Assembly: GCA_018398805.1 (NCBI GenBank)
Contig: JAGFBZ010000329.1
Location: 1-64,000 of the forward strand
DNA length: 64,000 bases
Direction of reading: 5' to 3'
Source: Hirundichthys speculiger
Taxonomy: Eukaryota > Chordata > Actinopteri > Beloniformes > Exocoetidae
This document shows positions 11,416 through 21,251 of this stretch, piece by piece. Every line of letters starts with the position of its first letter. Position 1 is the stretch's first letter. A program made the translations under genes and the position numbers. The notes beneath the pieces are model-generated. The model was not told where the DNA came from and searched no databases. It worked only from the letters and a program-made list of their open reading frames with translations.

Positions 11416-11864
11416 AGTGATGGAACGATGATGAGAGGACTGAAGAGAAGATGTTCAATAGAGAGACATGACATAAACATCATTATAAACATCATTTCAT
11501 TAACTGTTTCAACTGACATTATTGCAGAAATGATTTTTTAAAAAATGTGTTTAAAAAAGAAACTGAATACATTGCGACTACACCTTTGTCCAAAAAACTA
11601 AAAGGCTGTTAAAATTCTTCCACTCTTTATTTGGTCCTGTCTTAATGTCCTTGGTGGTAACTTTCCTTTTTTTTTAAAAAATAATTTCTAACTGTTCAGC
11701 AGTTTTAATCTGAATCTCACCTTTATTATTCTGATTTATATTTATTCCTGTTAAATGTCTTAATACTGTCTGATTCATCTTTGATTAAATGTTAAATAAT
11801 GTTTTGGAAGAAATACATATCATTATCCGTATAGCTGGATGTTTGTAAATGTACCTATGTTGTA

Positions 11865-11870
11865 AATAAA
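11865..11870 (+). promoter_or_regulatory. polyadenylation signal, cysteine-rich gene copy 1
   Basis: AATAAA 450 bases after the stop codon, within GTTGTAAATAAAGACTTTTA. Confidence 0.6.
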
Positions 11871-12779
11871 GACTTTTATAGCAGAGTTTTGTGTCTGTTC
11901 ACTATAACTTACATGCAATGATTTTTTTTGGTAAAAAAATAAACTGCCAGTTCATGTTTTCACTAGTTTCAGTTTCTAAAAGAGAGAGTCAGGGTGAGGG
12001 TAATGCCATCTTTTTTTAGTCCAATAATACTTGTCAGCTTTTTACTAATTAAATGATAATTAGCTAATAAATTAAGCAGTTATCAGTCAGCCTAGCTGTT
12101 AGCCTCGTTAGCCTTGTTAGCCTAGCTGAATAGACGCAGCATTGCAGCCAAATGTGTTTATAAACAGATCACTTAGTTTATAGTCTAGTGAAGATCCAAA
12201 TATTTTAATATACGGACACACACAGTATGACAGTTTCACTCGTTTGCTGAGAGTTAAATAAAATGAATGATGAAGGAACAACCAGTTAGCCAGCCTTAGC
12301 CTAGCCTAGCTTAACCGTGGCAGCGGTGCAGCCAAACATTACTGCTACCCAGATGACTATTTTTAATCATAGTGGAGATCCGGATGTTTCCAGTTATATC
12401 ACATGTCCTCATGTAAACCAATACTTTCTCTGAATATTTTCTGAGTACTGGTTCATCACTGATACAAATGAGATGATAGAAAAAAAACGTCCTGTAACTG
12501 CCCTGACAGTGAAGCTAACGCAGAATAGGACTTTTATGTTAAAGGCTGCAACATATTTTAATATTTCAAGTTTCGTTTTTGTCTGTGGACGTAAACAGCA
12601 TCAGTGGTTGAAGAATGTGTGTGTAAAAACATGAACGTTGTGTGTTCATATCCGTGTGTGTTTTTGTGAGCGCCACCTCCATGTTCATCACCTTTTATAA
12701 ATAAATCTACACAAAGATAACTCAACATGTTAGGACGGATGATCAAACCCTGCAGGCTCACCTGGTGACTCGCTGCAGG
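11871..12779. other. intergenic between the two cysteine-rich copies
   Basis: Contains TTAGCCTAGC-type short tandem motifs near 12090-12130 and 12290-12310. No gene or element ends were recognised. Confidence 0.4.
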
Positions 12780-12786
12780 TATAAAT
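12780..12786 (+). promoter_or_regulatory. TATA box of cysteine-rich gene copy 2
   Basis: TATAAAT at the same distance from the start codon as in copy 1, within a duplicated promoter block. Confidence 0.6.
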
Positions 12787-13605
12787 ATGTCCATGCTTGT
12801 GGAGACTCGCTGACCCCTTTTGAACCCTCTGGAGCGAACGGAGCGCGGCGCTGCCATCATGTCCAGGTTCACAGCCGTGACTCTCCTGCTCTTCATCCTG
12901 GCCGACATTTTTTCTGAAAGCAGAGGTAGACACCAGCAGGATTTCTTTTCAGCTGAGATATATCTCCTTCCAGTTTATCTACCAAAACAATCACTTCTTT
13001 GTAGCCGAGACTAAAATTTCTGCTGTGACGCAACATCGTCAACAGCTGAGTTTGGGTTTGAAAGGAGTTTACATACAGTTTTAATGAGGAACATGAGGTT
13101 CATGTGTGACTTCTGAAAACATTTCTAACGTTTTTTTCTGCTGTCTTTCTTTTATGAACTAGATTTGCCTTCTTTTGGTGAACTTGTTTCTGCTGGGTTT
13201 ACCAAACTGGAAATGAAGAGCTGCATGTGCAAATGTAAGTAAACTGTTTTGTTGTTGTTGTTTGTTTTTTAAACCTCTGTTTTGAAGGAAGCTCCATTTC
13301 AACACATCACCCCGACTACGTGGAACATCACATGTAAGAGAACAGAGATCACATTCATCCGGGGCTTTGCAGATACGAGTCTTTCTCTGCTGTGGTTCCT
13401 CCAGTTATTCCAGCAGAAGTAGACAGGACCACCACTGGTCTCACCTTCACTGTTGGTCAGTTTTTTACTAAAAGATATGAACGTAGCCTGGAATTTCTTG
13501 CGAGGTTCAGCATGTTGATATTCTTCTCTAATTTACTTATACCCTCGCGCTAAATCTGCGCCTTCGCCTAGAATTCACAGTCGATTCAAAACTGGAAGTA
13601 TACAT

Positions 13606-14187
13606 CAGTGGTCCCCAACCTTTTTGTAACTGCGGACCAGTCAACGCTTGACAATTTTACTGCGGACCGGGGGGGCGGGGCTTCCTCGTCACATTACACC
13701 AATAACATAACATGAGTTTAACATCAAAGTCTCTGGTAACATCCTCTGTACCCATTAAATAAATAAGTAAATTTAAAAAAAAAAATCTCATGCAGAGCGG
13801 GCTTGATACGTGGGAACAGGGGCGCCGCTAGGGAATTTGGGCCCCATGAAAAGAATCTTTACCGGGCCCCCCAACACAGCGGCGAAATTTGTTGATGCTA
13901 TTTTTGATCATCATTAGGGGCCTCTCTGGGCCCCCCTCAATCATGGGCCCCAATAATTTGTATCCTTTACCCCCCCTTTTCAGCGCCCCAGCGTGGGAAT
14001 CACCTGTTGTGATAAACGTAACCGAGAGAATCAGGTCATTTTTCTAAATAAAAGATTTTTCAAAATAAAAGTTTGTTCAGACTCATATAATAAATAAAAC
14101 TTAAATAGCTAATCTTTTCTTGCATGGCCGATACCAATTGATCCACTGCCCGGTACCGGTCCACCGCCCGGGGGTTGGGGACCACTG
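13606..14187. mobile_element. hAT MITE in intron 2 of cysteine-rich copy 2
   Basis: The termini CAGTGGTCCCCAACC and GGTTGGGGACCACTG are nearly perfect inverted repeats. GTATACAT (13598-13605) and GTTTACAT (14188-14195) flank it. Copy 1 carries the uninterrupted GTTTACAT at the matching place (near 10699-10706), so this insertion postdates the gene duplication. It contains a nested MITE (13817-13991) and has no transposase. Confidence 0.9.
13817..13991. mobile_element. 175-bp hAT MITE nested in a hAT MITE
   Basis: Starts CAGGGGCGCCGCTAGGG and ends CAGCGCCCCAG. A perfect 8-bp duplication CGTGGGAA flanks it (13809-13816 and 13992-13999). A second copy of identical length lies inverted at 31767-31941. 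Confidence 0.9.
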
Positions 14188-15070
14188 GTTTACATGACAC
14201 GAAAAAGCCCAAAATGCAACTGGTGTTTAACCACCTAGTGGACACCATTTCCGTGGTACTTGGGTTTGCTCCTCCTGAATATTCTTTTCATTGTTAGACT
14301 ATTAATGTAGCAACCTTTCAAACACAGAGGAGACAGGAATGTAAAGTTAGGAATGATGGTAAAAAAGACTTCACAGAAACATGCTAATGACAGCAACGTA
14401 CCTACGTAGAGTCTTTCTTGTCCGCCGGAAACCACTCAACCTGCTGTCAGGGCTGTTGTTGTTCACTGGGAGCTACCGGTTATATAAAGGTCTGGCTGTA
14501 TTCTGTGTTAGTGTTGCAGTTTAAAGCTGACAAACACACATAGAAAATGCCATGAGCTCAGTTTTACAGAAAATATTTCAGGCCCACTTATCTTCTTCTT
14601 TTAGAAATTGGCAACGGTAAAATTAAGTGTCCCCGAACACTCAGACCATCACATGCGACAGTGAAACCGTCTCTGATGGAGTATCTCTGCAGACAAAAGA
14701 GAAGAGGTGAGTAAAATATTGTCTGGATGCGAGCTGGAGACTCTTTTTTTAAATCTTTGTTACAATCAACGAAAGATGTTGATATGTGTTGTCATCCTTA
14801 TTTTCTTTTAATTTTGCAGAGTGTCCATACGTTCCAGGGATCTGCAGCTATGCTTGTCAAAAGTCTTATCAAGCACAAACTCCTCTATAAATGAAAGGAA
14901 TCCATAAAAATAGCTCTGAAGTCCTCAACCTGCAACATCATGTCAAACTCATGAGACGTGACAGGATATAAACCTAATAACCTGACATTAATACATAAAT
15001 ATAGTCATGTAAAATGTAAATTTCTTTGTATAAAATCAAGTTGGAAAGAGATTATAAATTCATACAACAA

Positions 15071-15076
15071 AATAAA
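15071..15076 (+). promoter_or_regulatory. polyadenylation signal, cysteine-rich copy 2
   Basis: AATAAA about 180 bases after the final stop codon. Confidence 0.5.
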
Positions 15077-15281
15077 AGACTTAATGTGCTTAAATGCTGT
15101 TTACTTTTACAGTTTTTTTAGCTCCGTGTTTCCCTAATTTAGTATTTTTTGGTCTTCTTCATCAGTATCAGTGTCTTGTGTCGACCATTCTTACTTTTTA
15201 TTTTGTCGAGCTCTTAAAGTGACTCATGGGAACTTTTGGGATTCTCAGCCCAGCGGGGCCCCCTATAGCCACGGAGGTTAG

Positions 15282-15370
15282 TCTTTATTTATCCTTTATT
15301 TATCCGGGTTAGTCCCGCTGAGAGATCAAGATCTCTTTTCCAAGGGACACCTGAGCCAGCAAAGGTGCAA
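15282..15370. repeat. interspersed repeat fragment
   Basis: TTTATTTATCCGGGTTAGTC followed by GATCTCTTTTCCAAGGG resembles a repeat common in fish genomes. Only a fragment is present. The rest of 15077-16090 shows no gene. Confidence 0.4.
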
Positions 15371-16090
15371 ACATGTTTTTAACGGAGCTATGTTTGTCCT
15401 TTTATATGGCCTACAATTTAATGAGTTCATTGGAGCTTTACATTAAAAACTGCTCTTCTCCAAAATATGAGGGGAACCTGGACAAATAATAACAATTAAT
15501 GTTATTTTTATCTTGAAATGCTATCTTCCTTGCTTACAATATGCTTAAAATATATTCCTGCAAACAGATGGGACCGAACCAAAGAAAAATCATTTCAGGT
15601 ACAACAATTTCTCTAAAACTAAAAATGAGTTATTTTCTATTTTATCAAGGCTCCAGGTAACTATTCGTGTTACAGAAGTGGAAGTTCTCTCAATCTGATC
15701 TAATCAAGGAAAATACAAGAAGTTCCTGAAATGGACTGAATTAGCTCGGTCGACGGTTGTGAAACACAACGGTTGCATAAATGCACACCGTTACATAAAA
15801 CTGAGCTCTTTTGTGTTGATTATTGGCAGCGAGGACAAAATTCCAGGTGTTTGTTCACCCCTCGTGTTGTTGATGGTGTGTACGGTACAGTGAATGATTA
15901 GGTGCAACATTTAGGATCAGACGTGAACCGATCCCGCTGATCGTGGATGTCACCTCTCGTAATCTCCTGAGAAATCACTCACGTCTGCGATGGCCCTCAT
16001 GCTTTTCATTTAAACAGGGAGGAAGCGGTGGGTTCACTTACTTGGCTCTCCTCTGAAATCCTGCTTCTGCGACGACAAAGAAACAACAGA

Positions 16091-16396
16091 ACTCATCCAT
16101 CCATCCATCCATTTTCTATACCCGTTTCATCCTTGAAGGGTCACGGGGATCTGCTGGAGCCTATCCCAGCTGTCTACGGGCGAAAGGCAGGGGTACACCT
16201 GTAATTTGGAATTATCAATTAACCTAACATGCATGTCTTTGGACTGTGGGAGGAAGCCGGAGTACCCGGAGAGAACCCACGCAAGCATGGGGAGAACATG
16301 CAAACTCCACACAGAAAGGCCCCTGCCGAGGCTCGAACCAGGAACCTCCTAGCTGTGAGGCAACAGTGCTAACCACTAAGCCACCGTGCTGCCCCA
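16091..16396 (-). repeat. tRNA-derived SINE with (ATGG)n tail
   Basis: Read on the minus strand it begins GGGGCAGCACGGTGGCTTAG, with an A-box-like TGGCTTAGTGG and a B-box-like GGTTCGAGCC, then a long tRNA-unrelated body, ending in GGATGGATGGATGGATG. Flank duplication was not determined. Fragments of the same family lie at 6836-7046, 22045-22256 and 36722-36782. Confidence 0.8.
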
Positions 16397-17333
16397 ACAG
16401 AACTCAACACAGGCTTTATTTATTTTGAAACGCTTCAGTTGGTAGTGAAATTCCAGGTTTCACGGGAGTAAAGCAGCGCTAACCTCATTATTAGACTCGT
16501 CCACCTGCCTTTAAATCCGAAGCATCACAGCTTCTTATTTCACTTCAACCAGCGTGTCACCGAAACCCTGAGAGCAGCGTCAGCACAGTTAACCGACACA
16601 AAACTGCTTTGTTGACCGTTTACATCTGACAGTCTCATATTTACACCAAAACACTGCAGATGAGAGCGTAGCTAAACGAAGGAAGACAGGAAGAACCACC
16701 AAACTCAATAACATCACAGTTTTCAACGGGGTTTAGTTGTTGTCGTTTTGTTTGTTTGCAGTTTTCGCTTTTTCGGGACAACTAAACTTTTCTGCAGGTG
16801 AGTCATCTGTTCTCTTTACATGCTGTCTGCCAAGAACGGTGCTGTGAATCATTCTTCAGAGTCAACCGGGTCAGCGTTCAGCAATATGAGGCGGAAACTT
16901 TCTAGCTTCTGGCATGTGGCTGAGGAGCGGAGTTGAAGAGTAACTCGGGTCCGGAGATGGCGGTGATTAGTTCTGGCTAAAGGAGGGGTTTGGTCTCAGA
17001 GGGTGGTTTTGTGTGGATGCTGGTCAGAGTCATGGGTCTCTCATGTGAAGCTTCGCTAATGTGTTTTTATTCTGATGGGTGTGTTGTCAATCAAAGAAAT
17101 GCACTGTTAACCCAGTCAAATGTATCAGAAGGATGTTAAGCTGTTTTCCTGATTGTGCTCACTTTTAATGACTTTCCAATCCAAGCACCGCTAGTTTTTG
17201 AGTAAATATCAGGTTGTCAATAAAGTTTTTTTTCTTTCCAGTGACTTGACACCGTGAGTCTCGAGGAAGAAACTGCTCCCCTGAACAAAAAGGTTCAGGA
17301 CCAATTTAGGGCGAAACAGGGAGGAATATTGAC
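16397..17333. other. intergenic, nothing recognised
   Basis: No supported gene or repeat ends. Confidence 0.4.
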
Positions 17334-17728
17334 TAGGGGTGAGTATTGGCAAGGACCCCGCAATACGATATGTATCATGATACTTGGGTCATGATACGAT
17401 ATTATCACTATTTTACAATATATTGCAATATTCTACCCAGTTAATATCAAAATTAAAAGTAGAGATGAAAAATCAAGTTGCTGTATATGTTCATCAGATG
17501 ATATTGATCATTCAGAGGACAAATTGAGTCAAAACTATTTGCTTCAAAACAACCTATTTATTGTTTATTATTAGTGTTTTTGCACATGTAAGTATTCACA
17601 ATGCATCTAATACATGAATACATGAATTTTCCTAAAAAAATCGATATTAGGAGCTGAAAAATCAATATTATATTGGACGTCCGAAAATTGCGATATATCG
17701 CCAAATCGATTTTTTTTTCACACCCCTA
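17334..17728. mobile_element. hAT-type MITE, TAGGGGTG family, copy B
   Basis: 395 bp from TAGGGGTGAG to CACACCCCTA. Flanks are ATATTGAC (17326-17333) and ATATCGAC (17729-17736), an 8-bp duplication with one mismatch. It is inverted relative to copies A and C and has no coding capacity. Confidence 0.85.
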
Positions 17729-18069
17729 ATATCGACGTGCTGAAACTCACGATAAATTCAAGGCTGCGTTCCAGTCACGTCGACAAAGGAACAGATTGAC
17801 GCTGACTGTGAGATCAGTGGTGAACTGGTTTACTTCTACTGGAATAACTGGAGGAAACCGTAGTAGAGAAGGACGTATGTCTGGAAAGCCCCGGATGAGT
17901 GCGAGGTCTCCTTATATGGGAGATTTTGAGGCAGTTGCTGAAACGCAGGTTTCCTTTACTGTGCCAATAATCCTATTAACTACTTTCAGAACCAGTAGGC
18001 AACGTTTCGGTCTGCGTTTCACAATTTAAAATGGTCCTAATACACAAAATGTCATATTCCCTGGCTCTG

Positions 18070-18190
18070 GTTGCCTTCACACAGGAGGTCCAGGTTCAAC
18101 TCCTGGTTGCGTCAGGAAGGGCATCCGGCGTAAAACGTCAGCGGATCACTCCGCTCTGACGACCTCCAACAGGGAGCAGCCAAAAGTTAA
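18070..18190 (+). repeat. SINE-like fragment
   Basis: A B-box-like GGTTCAACTCC (near 18090) is followed by GCGTCAGGAAGGGCATCCGG and ends CAGGGAGCAGCCAAAAG, a repeat widely seen in fish. The A-box end is not clear. Confidence 0.5.
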
Positions 18191-20403
18191 CTTACGTTAA
18201 CTTTATTTCCTGTGTTATTTTGAAACTGTTTCTTCCTTTTCTTGTAATTCTTTTTCCTTCTATGTTGACCTGCTTCACACCTGGTTTGAGTTCTTTGGTC
18301 TGTGCCAGATCTGTTGCCAACTTAACAACTGTTTTACATGGTTCTGCCGCAGCCTTTTGAGCTAGCATCAACTAGCATCAAAGTTGAACACACTAGCCAG
18401 GTCGCAGCAAACGTAGGTTCAGCTGATCTTCTGTTAAACTGGCTGGAAACCTGCAGTCCTGATATTTTATCTCAACTATGAAATCAAAGTTACTGAGACG
18501 AATCGACAGTTTAGGGGCCACTTTGAGTCGCAGTAGCTACTAAAATCTGTCTCATGATGCTGCAATTTAACAAGGAGGCCAAGACTAATAAGGAAAAAGA
18601 CTGATTGTAACTGCAACCATGAGCAGAATATTGAATTAAACCAGAGAGTCAAACATCAGAAAATCTACCACAAGTCTATTGTTGCATCGTAACTGATTGA
18701 TGAGCAAATAAAAGAAGTGGAAAAGGAAATGGGAGAATTATTCCCGAAGGTGGCTGAAGCTGCAAATTACAATGATGTTATTTTGGATTTGGAGCATCAC
18801 TGACATCAGCGGTTAAAGAGCAGGGCTGTGTGGTGCATTGTGGGTGTGCAAACCAAGCAGCACGAGAACCTGAAGACCTTATGGGAGCGCATGAAGGTTG
18901 ATGCACGAAACGTGCTCAATGACCAAACACGATTCATTTGTGTGTATGTGCATGCGTGTTTCCAGACTGTGTAATGATCCTAAAGAATTATTCACGTCTA
19001 TCTTTCTGGTGGTCCTTCATTTAGAGAGACAACCCTGCATGAGCCTTAATCTGGATACATTTTTATTTTCTTAAATGTTTGTTTTGAAGAAAAAAGGTTG
19101 TATCAGGTTAAGGAATGCATGAAAAGAGACTTGATGTAATCTTTCTCTGAAGACATAACAACTAAGATTAAGCTAAACTTTAGCTGAAGGTTAAACCACG
19201 GACACTAACGACAGTACAACGGGGCTTAAGAGGTCACGTAAGTTCATCACACTGAGTAGTAGTTTAACATTGGGTTAAACTCTAAACCTCAGCTAAGCTA
19301 GTGACACTGAAAATGGCTCTCAGTGTCATTTATGTGTGCACAGGTTGTTTTTGTGGCTTAATTAAAGATTTGGTACTTCATACACCAGCCATCCAGCTTC
19401 AAACACGACAAAAGGGCTCCAAGTGTAACAACTTTTTTTTTTTACTTGAAAAAACCTGTTTTAATATGGAGCAGAATTTCTAACATGAAATGGTGCAGCA
19501 CAAGACTTGTGGTAATGTTAAATATAGGTGCGCTTCTGGTAAAACTAGGAGTTTTAACAGGGCCGACCTCGTTTCGGTCCTTTCAGCCGCGGCGTCTCCA
19601 CTTATGGTGATGGAGCCGGTAAACTACGGAGCACATGAACTACCATTCCAAACCACATGGTGGTGGTAGCGCACAGCTTTCACTGTTCGTCAACCGCCAA
19701 TTAAGAAAAGAGGAAGACATCAGTAAAGACAAGGAAATAAAAGAAGAAAATCTAACTAAAATGATGAGATAAACTTTAGAGGAGCTAAATATGAATGTTG
19801 TGTTTCTATTTACCGTTTTTATTGACAGAGAAGACGTCAGCTCCTGCCTACAACAAACCCAATCAACACCATCAACCCCCTCCACCCAGAAGTCTGAATA
19901 CCCATCCAACCACAGGGACGGGTTACGACCCCGTGGAGGTTCTTGAAAGTTATTTGTCCTGGTAAAAGAGCGTCAATCCTCTGGCCCCCAAAAAACTACC
20001 CTGGTAGTAAAAGAACCTCATGCTTGATTGTGTCGTAATGCTAAGGTGCAGAAGACCACCTATGATTCATTCACTTTTACAGTAAGAGTGGACTAAGTAT
20101 TCACAAATGAGGAAAAAAAATTTAAACGTAGGATAAGAGATTTCCAAGTGATGTCGGTTGATATTTGAAACAAAACATCTCAAGAACCAGCATCCTCAGA
20201 TTACCAGAAGTAGGTTTTGTTGCAGTTCCTTGACTCACCACTAGGTGCTGTCTCCAAAACGGATATTTATCAGTCCCAAACTAAAATGTCCAAGTTTGCA
20301 GCAGAAATGAACATAAATTAAGGGCCTGTTAATTGTGCTAACAGACCGCTGTGACTGGCTGCGGGTCGGTCGGGAAGGACGGATGAAAGTTTGCTTCGCT
20401 CAG
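18191..20403. other. intergenic, nothing recognised
   Basis: No convincing exon, RNA gene or mobile element ends. Short frames here lack family resemblance. Confidence 0.4.
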
Positions 20404-20965
20404 CACTAGAGGTCTTCACGGGTCCACTTTCATGGACCCGAACCCTAATGGACCCGTGAAAATTCGACCCAAAATCGACCAAACCCGAGCTATTATCATA
20501 AGTCCAGGTTCCGAACCGGAATGGACCCCCAATATTTGGACCTGGAACCAAGTCTTTAGTTTCTGACCACAAACCGAACCAAGATACCCGAATAGAACCG
20601 AGACAATACAGCCCAAATCATAGTTGCTCATGTTAAAGTTGTCTAGCGTTGAATAAAACTTGATTTTCTTACCTAAAGTTGTCTTCTTCTACCGGTTCAG
20701 TTGCTACATAGGCTACGTGATGTAAACAACAATAAATCCACGTCATTATTTTCTTTGTGGATACAGATGCTATTGATAGCAACTGCTAACACTAACAGCC
20801 TACACCGGTCAGGACGTGTCATGATCATATTCTCTCATCGAACGTTATCATGTTGGCGATCTGTTGTGCTTTACAGTTGCCAGGCAAACCGCTAATACCA
20901 CGCTACGGCAACACGATTGTTTTATGACAAATACGCCACGTTAATTAATAATCATTTAACTGCTC
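20404..20965. repeat. dispersed repeat with CACTAGAGG end, copy 1
   Basis: It begins CACTAGAGGTCTTCACGGGT, has a GGACCCGAACC-rich part, and contains a block (20879-20965, AAACCGCTAATACCACGCTA onward) shared with 31128-31217. The second copy ends in the inverted terminus CCTCTAGTG (31481-31489). Probably a DNA-transposon derivative; the right end is not defined here. Confidence 0.55.
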
Positions 20966-21251
20966 CCTCTCTGTTTGTTTCCATTCGATGGAGCCACAAC
21001 TGTGCATTAAGACAGTTTCGGTTTCTTTCTTTTTTTGTTCCCACGACATTAGCAGCTAGCACATATCATGCTCGCGGATGGTGAGGAGTTGTGACAAAAA
21101 GTGTTCAAGGTTGGAAACCGCCCCATCTTACCCCCATCAACATGACGAGCATCGCGTCTAACAAAACCAGGGAATTTCCACTGAATTATGTCAAAATACT
21201 TAGCTGTCGCTCTTTAAATCTCTTTTATGGTCGTGGATGGGTGCCTGAGGT

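Larger units (their letters stand above)
12859..14890 (+). pseudogene. small secreted cysteine-rich protein, copy 2 (stop at the exon 2/3 junction)
   Basis: The exons corresponding to copy 1 are 12859-12925, 13163-13234, 14605-14706 and 14820-14890, with all splice sites intact and the same phase 1. However, exon 2 ends with T and exon 3 begins AA, so the spliced junction reads TAA and translation ends after 46 residues. Exon 3 has also changed one C-x-C to Y-L-C, losing a cysteine. The frame is otherwise open to the stop at 14888, with a new C-terminus (CQKSYQAQTPL). Joining exon 1 directly to exon 3 restores an open frame because every intron is phase 1, so a shorter secreted form is possible. 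Splicing exon 2 to exon 4 gives TAG. Either a recent pseudogene or a gene with changed splicing; RNA would decide. Confidence 0.6.

Noticed and set aside
10766..14435. Minus-strand frames of about 65 residues conserved between the two cysteine-rich copies
   Set aside because: They lie in intron 2 and are alike only because the whole gene was duplicated; no start context or family match.
16300..16396. tRNA gene (A- and B-box-like sequences)
   Set aside because: It is the degenerate tRNA-like head of a SINE; no intact cloverleaf.
17796..18029. 77-residue plus-strand frame next to the MITE
   Set aside because: The sequence resembles dispersed non-coding repeats (TGGAATAACTGGAGGAAACC motif); no gene evidence.
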